From contig LSCK01000023.1 of the NCBI GenBank assembly GCA_001577135.1, forward strand, positions 1 to 11,808: a stretch of 11,808 nt of DNA. The letters run 5' to 3'. This document shows positions 1 to 8,132 of this stretch, in pieces. The DNA is from Cloacimonetes bacterium TCS60 (lineage in GTDB: Bacteria > Cloacimonadota > Cloacimonadia > JGIOTU-2). Below the pieces are notes generated by a model. It saw only the letters and a program-made list of their open reading frames with translations, had not been told where the DNA came from and ran no database searches. Each line of letters begins with the position of its first letter. The stretch's first letter is position 1. Both the position numbers and the translations under genes were made by a program.

Positions 1-144
1 ACACTGATAAACGCTACCTATCAGTTTTCCATCAACGGGCGACTTACTTTTTAATTCACCACTTGCAGTAGTTTTATTCCATTTAATACCAGTTGAACTT
101 CCATAGTTAATTTTATTAATTCCTATTTTTTTTAAAGATACCAT
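1..144 (-). CDS. Aldehyde dehydrogenase family protein, ALDH7-like, N-terminal fragment (runs off the left edge)
   Basis: Reading the minus strand from the ATG at 144-142 gives 48 codons without a stop, down to base 1. A GAGGTG ribosome binding site (156-151) sits six bases before the ATG, which fixes the start. The peptide begins MVSLKKIGI, continues with NYGSSTGIKW and then SKSPVDGKLIGSVYQ. From memory of the family, an N-terminus ending in a 'SPVDGKLI' strand is typical of NAD(P)-dependent aldehyde dehydrogenases, and the preceding 'LGI...G.STG..W' stretch resembles the ALDH7 (aminoadipate-semialdehyde dehydrogenase) branch, which acts in lysine breakdown in the cytoplasm. The catalytic cysteine and glutamate and the cofactor motifs lie outside the window, so the subfamily is tentative. 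The gene is divergent from the receptor gene and probably unrelated to it in function. Confidence 0.68.
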   Translation of the reverse strand, partial: MVSLKKIGINKINYGSSTGIKWNKTTASGELKSKSPVDGKLIGSVYQC

Positions 145-200
145 TTAATTCACCTCAAAATTATTATTTAAATCATTTTAAAATATTTTCATTATAATAT

Positions 201-216
201 CCACTAATTTCAGTGG
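201..216. repeat. Small inverted repeat (CCACT / AGTGG) in the divergent intergenic region
   Basis: CCACT at 201-205 and its exact complement AGTGG at 212-216 flank a six-base spacer (aatttc). It is the most GC-rich patch in this intergenic region and lies beside both candidate minus-strand -10 elements. It could be an operator for a dimeric regulator or a weak hairpin near the 5' end of the dehydrogenase transcript. Five-base arms are short enough to occur by chance. Confidence 0.35.
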
Positions 217-218
217 AG

Positions 219-247
219 AATTTAATATTTTAAACTCTAAAAGTCAA
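219..247 (-). promoter_or_regulatory. Candidate promoter of the divergent aldehyde dehydrogenase gene
   Basis: On the minus strand TTGACT (247-242) is followed after 17 bases by TAAATT (224-219), a fair -35 and a weak -10. Transcription would start near 212, inside the small palindrome at 201-216, leaving a leader of roughly 70 bases. An alternative -10, a perfect TATAAT at 196-191, lies closer to the gene but has only TCTCCA at the right distance as a -35. Either could be the real one; in such AT-rich DNA chance matches are common. Confidence 0.3.
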
Positions 248-280
248 TAAAAATGTTTTCATAATTTTTAACATTAATTA

Positions 281-309
281 TTGACATTATAAATATATTT
301 TTTTATATT
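281..309 (+). promoter_or_regulatory. Promoter of the TonB-dependent receptor gene
   Basis: A perfect TTGACA (281-286), a 17-base spacer and TATATT (304-309) form a strong sigma70-type promoter. The predicted start near 316 gives a leader of about 28 bases, with an AAGG ribosome binding site (334-337) six bases before the ATG at 344. The -35 and the bases after it (TTGACATTATAAA, 281-293) are identical to those of the promoter at 8133. Confidence 0.6.
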
Positions 310-343
310 TACTTGCTTTAAAAACAATTGAATAAGGTATAAA

Positions 344-3154
344 ATGAAAAATAAACATATTTTCAGAGTAATATTCACTACGATTATTACAACAATTTTT
401 TCTGTTTCATTACTATTAGGTGGAACTACAGGAAAAATTAGAGGTTTAGTTACTGATGCTTCTAATGGTGAACCTTTAATTGGATGTAATATTATTATTA
501 GTAGTACTTCTTATGGTGCAGCTACTTCTACTGACGGAAGTTATATGATTTTAAATATTCCTCCGGGAAATTATGATGTAATGTTCTCAATGATTGGATA
601 TCAAAAAGTGTTAGTAAAAAATGTTAATATTTCAATTGACTTTACAACACAATTAGACAAACAATTACCTGTAAAGGCAATTAAAGGAGAAATGGTTACC
701 GTAATTGCAGAAAAACCTATGATTAGAAAAGATTTAACTTCTACAACAGCGGTTGTTAGTTCCGAAGAGATGGAAAGCTTACCTATTACTGAGATAAGTG
801 ATGCATTAGAGATGCAAGCAGGATATGTTGATGGAAGTTTACGCGGTGGTAGAAAGGGAGAAATTGCTTATTTAATAGATGGAATTCCAATAACAGATTC
901 TTATGATAGAAGTGCTACAGTTTCTGTAAATAAAAACATGGTTCAAGAATTACAATTAATTTCAGGCGCATTTAATGCTGAATATGGTAATGTGATGTCT
1001 GGTGTTGTAAATATTACTACAAAAAGAGGTAACAATGATTTTGGTGGGACATTTGAAAGTTATGTTGGAGATAATTTAAGTAACCACAACGATATTTTTG
1101 GAAATATTGATGATTTCAATCCATTATCTACATATAATTTTGAAACGAGTTTGCATGGAGCATTAATAAAAGATAGAATATTCTACTATTTGAATGCAAG
1201 ACATATTTATTTTGCCGGCTGGCAACAAGGACAAAATCGATATGAACCAAATTCATTATTATACTTTGATGAGAATACAAATGAATATGCAGTTTGGGAT
1301 TCTACAACAATGGGTGATAATAAATGGGTAGATATGAATTGGAATAGAAAAAATTATTTGCAAGGGCAATTGATATTTAAATTATCTCCAAAAATAAATC
1401 TAAATTATAATATTTTTTATGATGATAAAGATTATCAAGATTACGATAGGGCATATAAATACACACCTAATGGTATTTTAAATAAAAATTTGACCGGCAT
1501 TACACAATTACTAAAATTACAACATCAACTTTCTCAAACAACATTTTATAACTTAGCATTTTCATATAATAATAGAACTTATTTGGGAAGATTATCAGAT
1601 GCAACTTCTTACAATGATAGCACAATATATATACACCCCGATTATAATATAAGTGAAGCATACCAATTTAATGTTGGTGGGACAAATAATGATCACGAAG
1701 AGAGAATTAGTAAATCATATCTCGGGAAGTTCAGTATAACTTCACAAATTAATAATAAACATCAAATTAAGTCAGGATTACAATATAAATTAAATGATAT
1801 TGACTGGAAAAATTTTAGCATAAGACCATCAACTGGTGAAAATGTTGTCGATCTTGGTTCATTACCGACAAATGATTCGACATTTTCACCTTATATTCAT
1901 CCACAAATGTTTGATGATAGCACAATATATAGTTCGTCGTATCAACACAATCCTATAGAATTTTCATGTTTCATTCAAGATAAGATGGAATATGATGAGT
2001 TAATAGTAAATCTTGGCATAAGATTTGACTATTTTGATCCTGATGCAGTAATTCTTGCTGACCCTTCCGATCCACAAATTTACGAACCGATGAAACCGCA
2101 AAATAGATATAACGATACTAATGATAATGGCATACAAGATAATGATGAATCCGATGTAACTCTCGAAGAACGAAGATCATATTGGTATGAAAATGCCTCA
2201 ACAAAATATAAAATTAGCCCACGAATAGGAATTTCATTTCCAATAAGTGACAGAGGTGTTTTTCACTTTTCTTACGGACATTTTTTCCAGTTTCCAAATT
2301 ATAATTACCTTTATGAAAATCCTGAATTTGATCTTGGTTCCGGAACCGGAAATATCGGACTAATTGGAAATGCCGACTTAGAGCCAGAAAAGACAATTGT
2401 TGGTGAAATTGGAGTTCAACAACAATTAACAGATAATTTTGCTATAGATATTACTATTTTTCTAAAAGATGTTAGAGATTTAACAGGAACACGAGCTGAA
2501 GAAATTGTAATTTTTGGTGGATCTGCAAGTTATACAAAGTATGTAAATAGTGATTTTGGAGTTATTAAAGGTGTTACATTATCATTAAATCAAAAAAGTT
2601 CAACCGGATTCTATGCGAATGTTGATTATACTTTTCAAATAGCAAAAGGAACTGCATCTGATCCAGCGGCATATAGAAATGCTGTAACTGGTGGATCACA
2701 ACCTGAAATTTTTCTAAATCCATTGGATTGGGATCAGAGACATACTGTAAATTTAATAACAGGATTTAATTCAAAAAGTTATGGTTTTAACTTTATATCT
2801 AGATTCGGTAGTGGTCTTCCCTATACACCTCGCAGCAATATCGACATTACATCATTATCAACCAATTCACAATTCAAGCCAGCTACATTTGATGTAGATG
2901 TAAGAACTTATTATAAAATAAAATTAATGAGTTTTACAACAGAATTATTTCTAAGAATTAATAATCTTTTTGATATAAAAAATGAAACAAGTGTTTATGA
3001 TGATACGGGAAGAGCAGGTTTTACAACTGATGAAGAGAGAGTTGAAGCATTAAATGTTCCAACACCAGTAAATTCTATTCATGAATATTATACAAACGCT
3101 ACTCATTATTCTGAACCAAGAAGAGTAGAAATGGGTATTAGGATTAAGTTTTAG
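344..3154 (+). CDS. TonB-dependent outer-membrane receptor with N-terminal carboxypeptidase-regulatory-like domain
   Basis: This 936-residue protein is a TonB-dependent outer-membrane transporter, which takes up a ligand using energy from TonB-ExbBD. Residues 1-27 are a signal peptide (KNK, then a hydrophobic run ending LLLGG). Residues about 30-108 form a carboxypeptidase D regulatory-like beta-sandwich with GKIRGLVTDASNGEPLIG, STDGSY and IPPGNYDV. A TonB-box-like MVTVIAE lies at 117-123. The plug domain covers about 125-228 and contains LIDGIP, AFNAEYGNVMSG and VVNITTKRG. The rest is the barrel, ending in the outer-membrane signature RIKF with a terminal Phe. Residues 591-602 in the barrel region match a 12-residue EF-hand-type calcium loop (DTNDNGIQDNDE). 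Length and order fit SusC-like and related receptors, but no SusD-type lipoprotein partner follows, so I do not call it SusC. The ligand cannot be read from sequence. The start is supported by AAGG six bases upstream and by the signal peptide. Confidence 0.9.
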   Translation: MKNKHIFRVIFTTIITTIFSVSLLLGGTTGKIRGLVTDASNGEPLIGCNIIISSTSYGAATSTDGSYMILNIPPGNYDVMFSMIGYQKVLVKNVNISIDFTTQLDKQLPVKAIKGEMVTVIAEKPMIRKDLTSTTAVVSSEEMESLPITEISDALEMQAGYVDGSLRGGRKGEIAYLIDGIPITDSYDRSATVSVNKNMVQELQLISGAFNAEYGNVMSGVVNITTKRGNNDFGGTFESYVGDNLSNHNDIFGNIDDFNPLSTYNFETSLHGALIKDRIFYYLNARHIYFAGWQQGQNRYEPNSLLYFDENTNEYAVWDSTTMGDNKWVDMNWNRKNYLQGQLIFKLSPKINLNYNIFYDDKDYQDYDRAYKYTPNGILNKNLTGITQLLKLQHQLSQTTFYNLAFSYNNRTYLGRLSDATSYNDSTIYIHPDYNISEAYQFNVGGTNNDHEERISKSYLGKFSITSQINNKHQIKSGLQYKLNDIDWKNFSIRPSTGENVVDLGSLPTNDSTFSPYIHPQMFDDSTIYSSSYQHNPIEFSCFIQDKMEYDELIVNLGIRFDYFDPDAVILADPSDPQIYEPMKPQNRYNDTNDNGIQDNDESDVTLEERRSYWYENASTKYKISPRIGISFPISDRGVFHFSYGHFFQFPNYNYLYENPEFDLGSGTGNIGLIGNADLEPEKTIVGEIGVQQQLTDNFAIDITIFLKDVRDLTGTRAEEIVIFGGSASYTKYVNSDFGVIKGVTLSLNQKSSTGFYANVDYTFQIAKGTASDPAAYRNAVTGGSQPEIFLNPLDWDQRHTVNLITGFNSKSYGFNFISRFGSGLPYTPRSNIDITSLSTNSQFKPATFDVDVRTYYKIKLMSFTTELFLRINNLFDIKNETSVYDDTGRAGFTTDEERVEALNVPTPVNSIHEYYTNATHYSEPRRVEMGIRIKF

Positions 3155-3178
3155 AAGCTTAGAAGTTTAGGAGTTTAG
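3151..3178 (+). repeat. 8-bp tandem repeat (3.5 copies) overlapping the receptor stop codon
   Basis: The units are TTAGAAGC (3151-3158), TTAGAAGT (3159-3166), TTAGGAGT (3167-3174) and a partial TTAG (3175-3178). The first copy contains the TAG stop of the receptor gene (3152-3154). The following bases (about 3179-3260) are also unlike the coding DNA around them, with CACGCAGAT and AACACGGAC stretches. No clear terminator hairpin was found in this gap. Confidence 0.75.
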
Positions 3179-3232
3179 TCACGCAGATATACGAAAAAAG
3201 ACACAAAATATTTAAGGATTTTAGAAGTAAAA

Positions 3233-3262
3233 TTGCACAAATTAACACGGACAAAATACAAT
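3233..3262 (+). promoter_or_regulatory. Weak candidate internal promoter ahead of the large secreted protein
   Basis: TTGCAC (3233-3238) and TACAAT (3257-3262) are 18 bases apart. The -10 matches five of six consensus bases but the -35 only three. A TATAAT also occurs at 3274-3279 without a good -35. The 144-bp gap leaves room for a promoter, yet the gene at 3299 could equally be read from the receptor promoter, since no terminator is visible. Confidence 0.25.
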
Positions 3263-3298
3263 GAATAAAATAATATAATTACTTGTAAGGATAAATCA

Positions 3299-6200
3299 AT
3301 GAAGAAAAACATATTTGTACTATTAATATTTTTAAATACTCTAATGCTCGCTCAGATAAGTGAACAACCGAGTGGAAGAGAATATCGTCGTTCATCTGTT
3401 CACAATGCAAATCTCGTTAGATCTGTTTATGGAAATTGGGGAGTTATTGGACAGCCATCAAGCGGTGGACCTCGTGGATCGTGGATATACGATACAAATG
3501 GATATATTGGTGATGTAAGCCCTTTGATAGGAGCTGAAGTAGAATATTATGATTCAGACGATGACTCAATGAAAACATTCCATTCTGTAGTAATTTGCCC
3601 GGTAAATCGCCCAAGCACAGGAAAGGAAGAGTCAAGCACAGGTAAAAAATGGTGTTTCGAACCGGTTGCAGGATATTTTAACGAAAATAATGAAAAAGTA
3701 GCAATGTCAACAGATCCAACTTCCTGGCCACCATATTGGCCGGATAAAATGGATGAAACCGATCCCGGCTGGACTGGAGAATGGAATGGATTATTTGGAA
3801 AAGGAGTATCTAATGCAGATCAAGAGAGTTATTATGTAATGAATGATAATAACGATGAAGAATTTAACAATTCATTAAATAATGATTTGGGTGTTTCTTT
3901 TAAACCAAATTCAACAGATCCAAGTAGAAACGGACTCGGACTTGAAGTTAAAGTAAGAGGATTACAATGGCAGCAATTTTTGGCTTCAGATGTAATATTC
4001 TGGTTATATGAAGTAACAAATACTAGCACAACTGATTACAGTAAAGTAAATTTTGGCATGGTATGTGGAACCTATGTAGGAGTAACAGGTACTGACGATA
4101 AACCAGGTGAATACGATGATGATTATTCATTTTTTGATGTAGAAACCGATATTACTTATACCGGTGATTATGACGATGATTGCTCCAGAAACCCCAAATG
4201 GCAAGGAGATGTAGGAATGGTTGGATATGCTTTTCTAGAAAGCCCTGGAAATCCTTATGATGGTATAGATAACGACGGAGATAACAATATTGAAGCACAA
4301 CCACCAAATTCAACTTTGATTTTTTCTGCACCCGTATTTACTGAAACTGATTTTGATACTGTTATTTATAATCTTGGTGATACTTTAATTACAATTGATA
4401 GCAATTATAAACGTGAAATGGTAATTATTAACCAAGATACCCAACTTGTAACAACATGTGGATTAACTACAACAATAATAGCCGGTGAAACAAAACTAAT
4501 TGAAGGAAATACGATTAATGAACAATATGATGTAAACCCTAATGTATATGATGGTGTTGACAATGATTTTGATGGACTTATTGATGAAAATTATGTTTTA
4601 CATTTCCATCAGATCAGAAAAGATCAAGATGACAATATTCTAATCGATATTTTTAATCCGGTTGCCTATAAAGATTATAAAAACCTAATAGGTATAGATG
4701 ACCCCTTGATCGATGAAAGTAAATTTGATGGAATGGACAATGATGGTGATTGGAATATAGTTTATGATGATGTTGGCGAGGATGGAAAAGATGAAACTGG
4801 AGATTCCGGTGAAGGTGATGGAATTCCAACTTATGGTGAACCGAATTTTGAAAAAACGGATGTTGATGAATCGGATCAAATTGGTTTAACAAGTTTTAAT
4901 TATTTCACTCCATCTAATGATTATCCAGAAAAAAATGATGAAACACTTTGGGAATGGTTAGAACCAGGTTTTTTCGATGTTCCGTCAACAATTCAAAATA
5001 ATCAACCAATTGCAGGTGAAGATGGTGATTTTATCTATGGCTCGGGATATTTTCCACTTCCTGCCGGTGAAACAAGAAGTTTTTCATTAGCACTATTATT
5101 TGGACATGATTTAGATGATCTATTTAAAAACAAGTCAACAGTTCAAAAAATTTACAATGCAGATTATCGCTTTCCACAACCACCTGATAAACCAACATTA
5201 ACTACCGTCTCAGGAAATGGAAAAGTTACGCTTTATTGGGACAGAGTTGCAGAAAAAACTGTTGATCCTGTTACAAAAGAAGAGGATTTTGAAGGATATA
5301 AAATATATAAAGCAACTGATCCCGATTTCAATGATGCAAGAACAATAACTAATGCCGACGGCGTAGTTACCGGATATACTTGGCTCGCTCAATATGATAT
5401 AAACAATAATATTGATGGATATTTTGAACCAAGTTCTGATCTATTTCAACAAGCTGAGGGATATACTTTTAATCTTGGTGAAAATACTGGATTACAACAC
5501 TCCTTCGTTGATAATGATGTAGTTAATGGTAGAAGATATTATTATGCGGTCGTTGCTTATGATCGCGGTAATGCTTCAGAAGACATATTTCCTTCTGAAA
5601 ATACAAAATTTATATCAATTCAAGGTGATGGAACAGTAGTTACGGATATAAATTCTGCAGTTGTAAGACCTTCTCCAAAATCAGCAGGATTTGATGAAAA
5701 AAATAGTGATAAAATACTTTCCCATTTTTCGGGTCCTGGGACAGGTAATATAAATTACGAAATTGTTGATGAAACAAAATTAACAGGTCATACATATCGC
5801 GTATTTTTTGACGATACTCAAACTGACAGCATAGATAATGATAATGATGGAATCTTTGACTGGAATGATGTAAATGAATTTGCTCCAAAAACAACTACTT
5901 ATTCTGTCTTGGATATTACAGGAGTTACTGATACAATTTCATTAGACACTAATGATGTTGAATTATCAAATAAAAATATTATCAAATCAACTTTAAATAT
6001 TTCACTTTTAAGCAATCCGGATGAATATTTATCTTTGACAAATTTTTATATTGATTCTACAAGAGGAAAAATTAAAATTAAAAAAACAAGTCAATTATCT
6101 GCTGAAAACTATATCTTAAATTATTTATATTATCCAGTTTATAAAAGTGATAAAATTAAAAGTAGTCCTTATGCAAATGAAACAAAAGATTCAGATATTT

Positions 6201-7096
6201 TTGATGGTGTTCAATTGGTTTTTGATAACAATTGGAGTATCGCTGTAAATGATACCGGTTCATATTGGAACACAGATAATATTTATAATTGGACATTTTC
6301 TACCGGTGTTGTTGATCTTGGTGGCGGCAATATAATTACAGGTGTCAATTATCCTGCAGAATATGAAATTCAATTTGGAGATGATGAAATATATGCAACA
6401 GACGATTATTTTCAAAATGCTCCCTATTATTTCCCAAAAATAAAAAGTAATTTTAGAATTTTTAATCTGACAGATTCTACAATTGTACCTTTCTTGCTAG
6501 TAAGTAGTTCAATCCTTAGTGGTGGCTACGATCCCGATTCTGTATATAGTTTAGAACCGGGGCAATTTTTAGAGACATTTTTTATGAAACCTGATAGTAG
6601 TTATCAATATACTTGGACAATATCAATTTCTAATATTCAGACAGATCCTGATACTGTTTATGAATTCGGTAGCGGAGATTTACTACATGTAGCTGTAACA
6701 AAACCATTCAGAAGTACAGATGTATTTGAATTTACCACAGAAAAACCCGAAATTAACAAAACAATTGCAGAGACACAAATGAGCGATATACAAGTTGTAC
6801 CTAATCCTTATGTAGTTGCAAACAATATGGAAGCTCCACTACCTCCTACAGTTACAAGTGGTCGTGGTGAAAGGAGAATTGAATTTCGTAAATTACCAAA
6901 TGATGCAAAAGTATATATTTTCACGCCAGATGGTGCTTTGATAAGAACACTCAATCATAGCGGTAGCATTCATAATGGCACACTTGCTTGGGACTTAAAA
7001 ACTCGTGAAAATCTCGATGTCGCTTTTGGAGTATATTTTTATATAGTGGAATCAAGCGTAGGTAAAAAATCCGGAAAATTAGGGATAATAAAATGA
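3299..7096 (+). CDS. Large secreted surface protein with calcium-type DxxDNDxDG loops, fibronectin III-like region and sorting-like C-terminus
   Basis: No characterised function is known to me for this 1265-residue protein. Residues 1-18 are a signal peptide (MKKN, hydrophobic run, cut after LMLA); there is no lipobox. The N-terminus has NWGVIGQP, GPRGSWIYD and GYIGDVSPLIGAEV (46-81), which I recognise from a family of large hypothetical proteins in Ignavibacteria and Marinimicrobia. Four acidic loops of the form D-x-x-D-N-D-x-D start at residues 321, 418, 477 and 843 and resemble thrombospondin-3/EF-hand calcium loops. Residues about 490-530 are very acidic and glycine-rich, ending TDVDESDQIGLTSF. 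A fibronectin III-like region begins near 628 (KVTLYWD, EGYKIYKATD). The C-terminal 100 residues have VVPNPYVV (1166-1173), RIEFRKLP, AKVYIFT and GVYFYIVES, resembling a FlgD-like or T9SS sorting domain. TAAGG (3286-3290) precedes the ATG by eight bases. The stop overlaps the next start (ATGA), suggesting co-translation with the PorV-like protein. Inferred location: cell surface or extracellular. Confidence 0.8.
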   Translation: MKKNIFVLLIFLNTLMLAQISEQPSGREYRRSSVHNANLVRSVYGNWGVIGQPSSGGPRGSWIYDTNGYIGDVSPLIGAEVEYYDSDDDSMKTFHSVVICPVNRPSTGKEESSTGKKWCFEPVAGYFNENNEKVAMSTDPTSWPPYWPDKMDETDPGWTGEWNGLFGKGVSNADQESYYVMNDNNDEEFNNSLNNDLGVSFKPNSTDPSRNGLGLEVKVRGLQWQQFLASDVIFWLYEVTNTSTTDYSKVNFGMVCGTYVGVTGTDDKPGEYDDDYSFFDVETDITYTGDYDDDCSRNPKWQGDVGMVGYAFLESPGNPYDGIDNDGDNNIEAQPPNSTLIFSAPVFTETDFDTVIYNLGDTLITIDSNYKREMVIINQDTQLVTTCGLTTTIIAGETKLIEGNTINEQYDVNPNVYDGVDNDFDGLIDENYVLHFHQIRKDQDDNILIDIFNPVAYKDYKNLIGIDDPLIDESKFDGMDNDGDWNIVYDDVGEDGKDETGDSGEGDGIPTYGEPNFEKTDVDESDQIGLTSFNYFTPSNDYPEKNDETLWEWLEPGFFDVPSTIQNNQPIAGEDGDFIYGSGYFPLPAGETRSFSLALLFGHDLDDLFKNKSTVQKIYNADYRFPQPPDKPTLTTVSGNGKVTLYWDRVAEKTVDPVTKEEDFEGYKIYKATDPDFNDARTITNADGVVTGYTWLAQYDINNNIDGYFEPSSDLFQQAEGYTFNLGENTGLQHSFVDNDVVNGRRYYYAVVAYDRGNASEDIFPSENTKFISIQGDGTVVTDINSAVVRPSPKSAGFDEKNSDKILSHFSGPGTGNINYEIVDETKLTGHTYRVFFDDTQTDSIDNDNDGIFDWNDVNEFAPKTTTYSVLDITGVTDTISLDTNDVELSNKNIIKSTLNISLLSNPDEYLSLTNFYIDSTRGKIKIKKTSQLSAENYILNYLYYPVYKSDKIKSSPYANETKDSDIFDGVQLVFDNNWSIAVNDTGSYWNTDNIYNWTFSTGVVDLGGGNIITGVNYPAEYEIQFGDDEIYATDDYFQNAPYYFPKIKSNFRIFNLTDSTIVPFLLVSSSILSGGYDPDSVYSLEPGQFLETFFMKPDSSYQYTWTISISNIQTDPDTVYEFGSGDLLHVAVTKPFRSTDVFEFTTEKPEINKTIAETQMSDIQVVPNPYVVANNMEAPLPPTVTSGRGERRIEFRKLPNDAKVYIFTPDGALIRTLNHSGSIHNGTLAWDLKTRENLDVAFGVYFYIVESSVGKKSGKLGIIK

Positions 7097-8130
7097 GTAA
7101 TATGAAAAAATTAAATTTTAAAAAAGTACTTATCATTTTTGTTTTATCAATTTTAACAACAATGAAATTAAATTATGCACAGAATAAAGTTGGAACGGCA
7201 GCTTCTCCATTTTTAGGAATTCCAATAGGAGGAAAAGCAATTGCTATGGGAGGTGCATTTTCTTCTATTGCCGATGATGCAACTTCCCTATTTTGGAATC
7301 CCGGAGCAACTTCAAGAATTAAAAAACATAATGTTAGCGTTTCTCAAACAGATCATTTTCTCGATACAAAACATAAATATTTTGGTGCATCAATTATGAT
7401 TTCACAACAAGATGCTATCGGAATTCATTTTAATAATTTTGATTATGGTGAACGAGAACCTGTTACTACAATAAATGAACCAAATGGAACAGGTGAATAT
7501 TGGGAAGCTAGTGACCTCGCTATCGGTTTAACTTATTCAAGAAATGTAACTGATAGATTTTCAATTGGGGGAACTGTAAAATATATAGAACAAAATATTT
7601 GGCATGAATCCGCATCACAATTTGCAATTGACCTTGGATTATTATTCAAAACACAATTTAATGGTTTGCAAGTTGCAGCTACGCTCAGAAATTTCGGAGG
7701 AGAATTACAATTAGAAGGAAGTGATCTAACTAATAGAGTCGATCTTGATCCGGAAAATGAAGGAAACAATGAAAATATTGTTGCAATACTGAAAACAGAT
7801 GAATTCCCAATTCCATTGATTTATTCAATTGGTGCCTCTATGCCAATAATCAATCAAAAAAATATAAAATTTACGCTTAGTGCAGATGCAATTAGACCAA
7901 CAAATAATAGTGAATATGTAAATGTCGGATCAGAATTACAAATAGTAAAATATTTCAATATTAGAGCCGGTTATCAATCACTTGGTCAAGATTATGCAGA
8001 AAATGGACTTACACTTGGGTTCGGATTAGATATTGCCTTGTATAATTACAATTTAATTATTAATTATGCATATCAAGATTACGGTAGATTAGGCGATTTC
8101 CAAACGACCTCACTTGAAATACAATTTTAA
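7093..8130 (+). CDS. PorV/PorQ-family outer-membrane beta-barrel protein
   Basis: This 345-residue protein fits the PorV/PorQ (UPF0164-like) family of FadL-type barrels. In T9SS bacteria PorV binds the C-terminal signal of cargo after translocation and shuttles it to the attachment complex. A signal peptide (residues 1-29, cut after NYA) is followed by GTAASPFLGIPIGGKAIAMG and then GGAFSSIADDATSLFWNPGA (53-72), the family hallmark in which a small-residue stretch precedes D-D-A-x-S-x-x-x-N-P. Alternating beta-strands follow, and the chain ends SLEIQF with a terminal Phe typical of barrels. Its length is somewhat below the roughly 390 residues of Bacteroidota PorV. The start at 7093 overlaps the previous stop by four bases, with AGGGA seven bases upstream; an ATG at 7102 has a poorer site. 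It may serve the neighbouring secreted protein or be one of several paralogues, so I do not assign porV. Confidence 0.85.
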   Translation: MSNMKKLNFKKVLIIFVLSILTTMKLNYAQNKVGTAASPFLGIPIGGKAIAMGGAFSSIADDATSLFWNPGATSRIKKHNVSVSQTDHFLDTKHKYFGASIMISQQDAIGIHFNNFDYGEREPVTTINEPNGTGEYWEASDLAIGLTYSRNVTDRFSIGGTVKYIEQNIWHESASQFAIDLGLLFKTQFNGLQVAATLRNFGGELQLEGSDLTNRVDLDPENEGNNENIVAILKTDEFPIPLIYSIGASMPIINQKNIKFTLSADAIRPTNNSEYVNVGSELQIVKYFNIRAGYQSLGQDYAENGLTLGFGLDIALYNYNLIINYAYQDYGRLGDFQTTSLEIQF

Positions 8131-8132
8131 AC

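Noticed and set aside
344..3154. Calling the receptor SusC with a SusD partner
   Set aside because: The next gene has no lipobox and no SusD-like helical repeats, so the SusCD pairing is not supported.
3151..3178. Tandem repeat as a CRISPR array
   Set aside because: The units are 8 bases long with no spacers, and no cas gene is present.
3201..3225. AT-only inverted repeat as a terminator after the receptor gene
   Set aside because: The stem would be about five A-T pairs with no GC and no following T-run, too weak for an intrinsic terminator.
4653..4892. Minus-strand open frames (79 and 64 codons) rich in His, Ile and Phe
   Set aside because: They are the reverse reading of the Asp/Asn/Gly-rich codons of the large secreted protein (GAT/AAT read backwards as ATC/ATT); no ribosome binding site or family resemblance.
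7102..8130. Later start (ATG at 7102) for the PorV-like protein
   Set aside because: The ATG at 7093 has AGGGA at seven bases and the ATGA overlap typical of coupling; the later one has only a weak GAG nearby. It remains possible because both give a working signal peptide.
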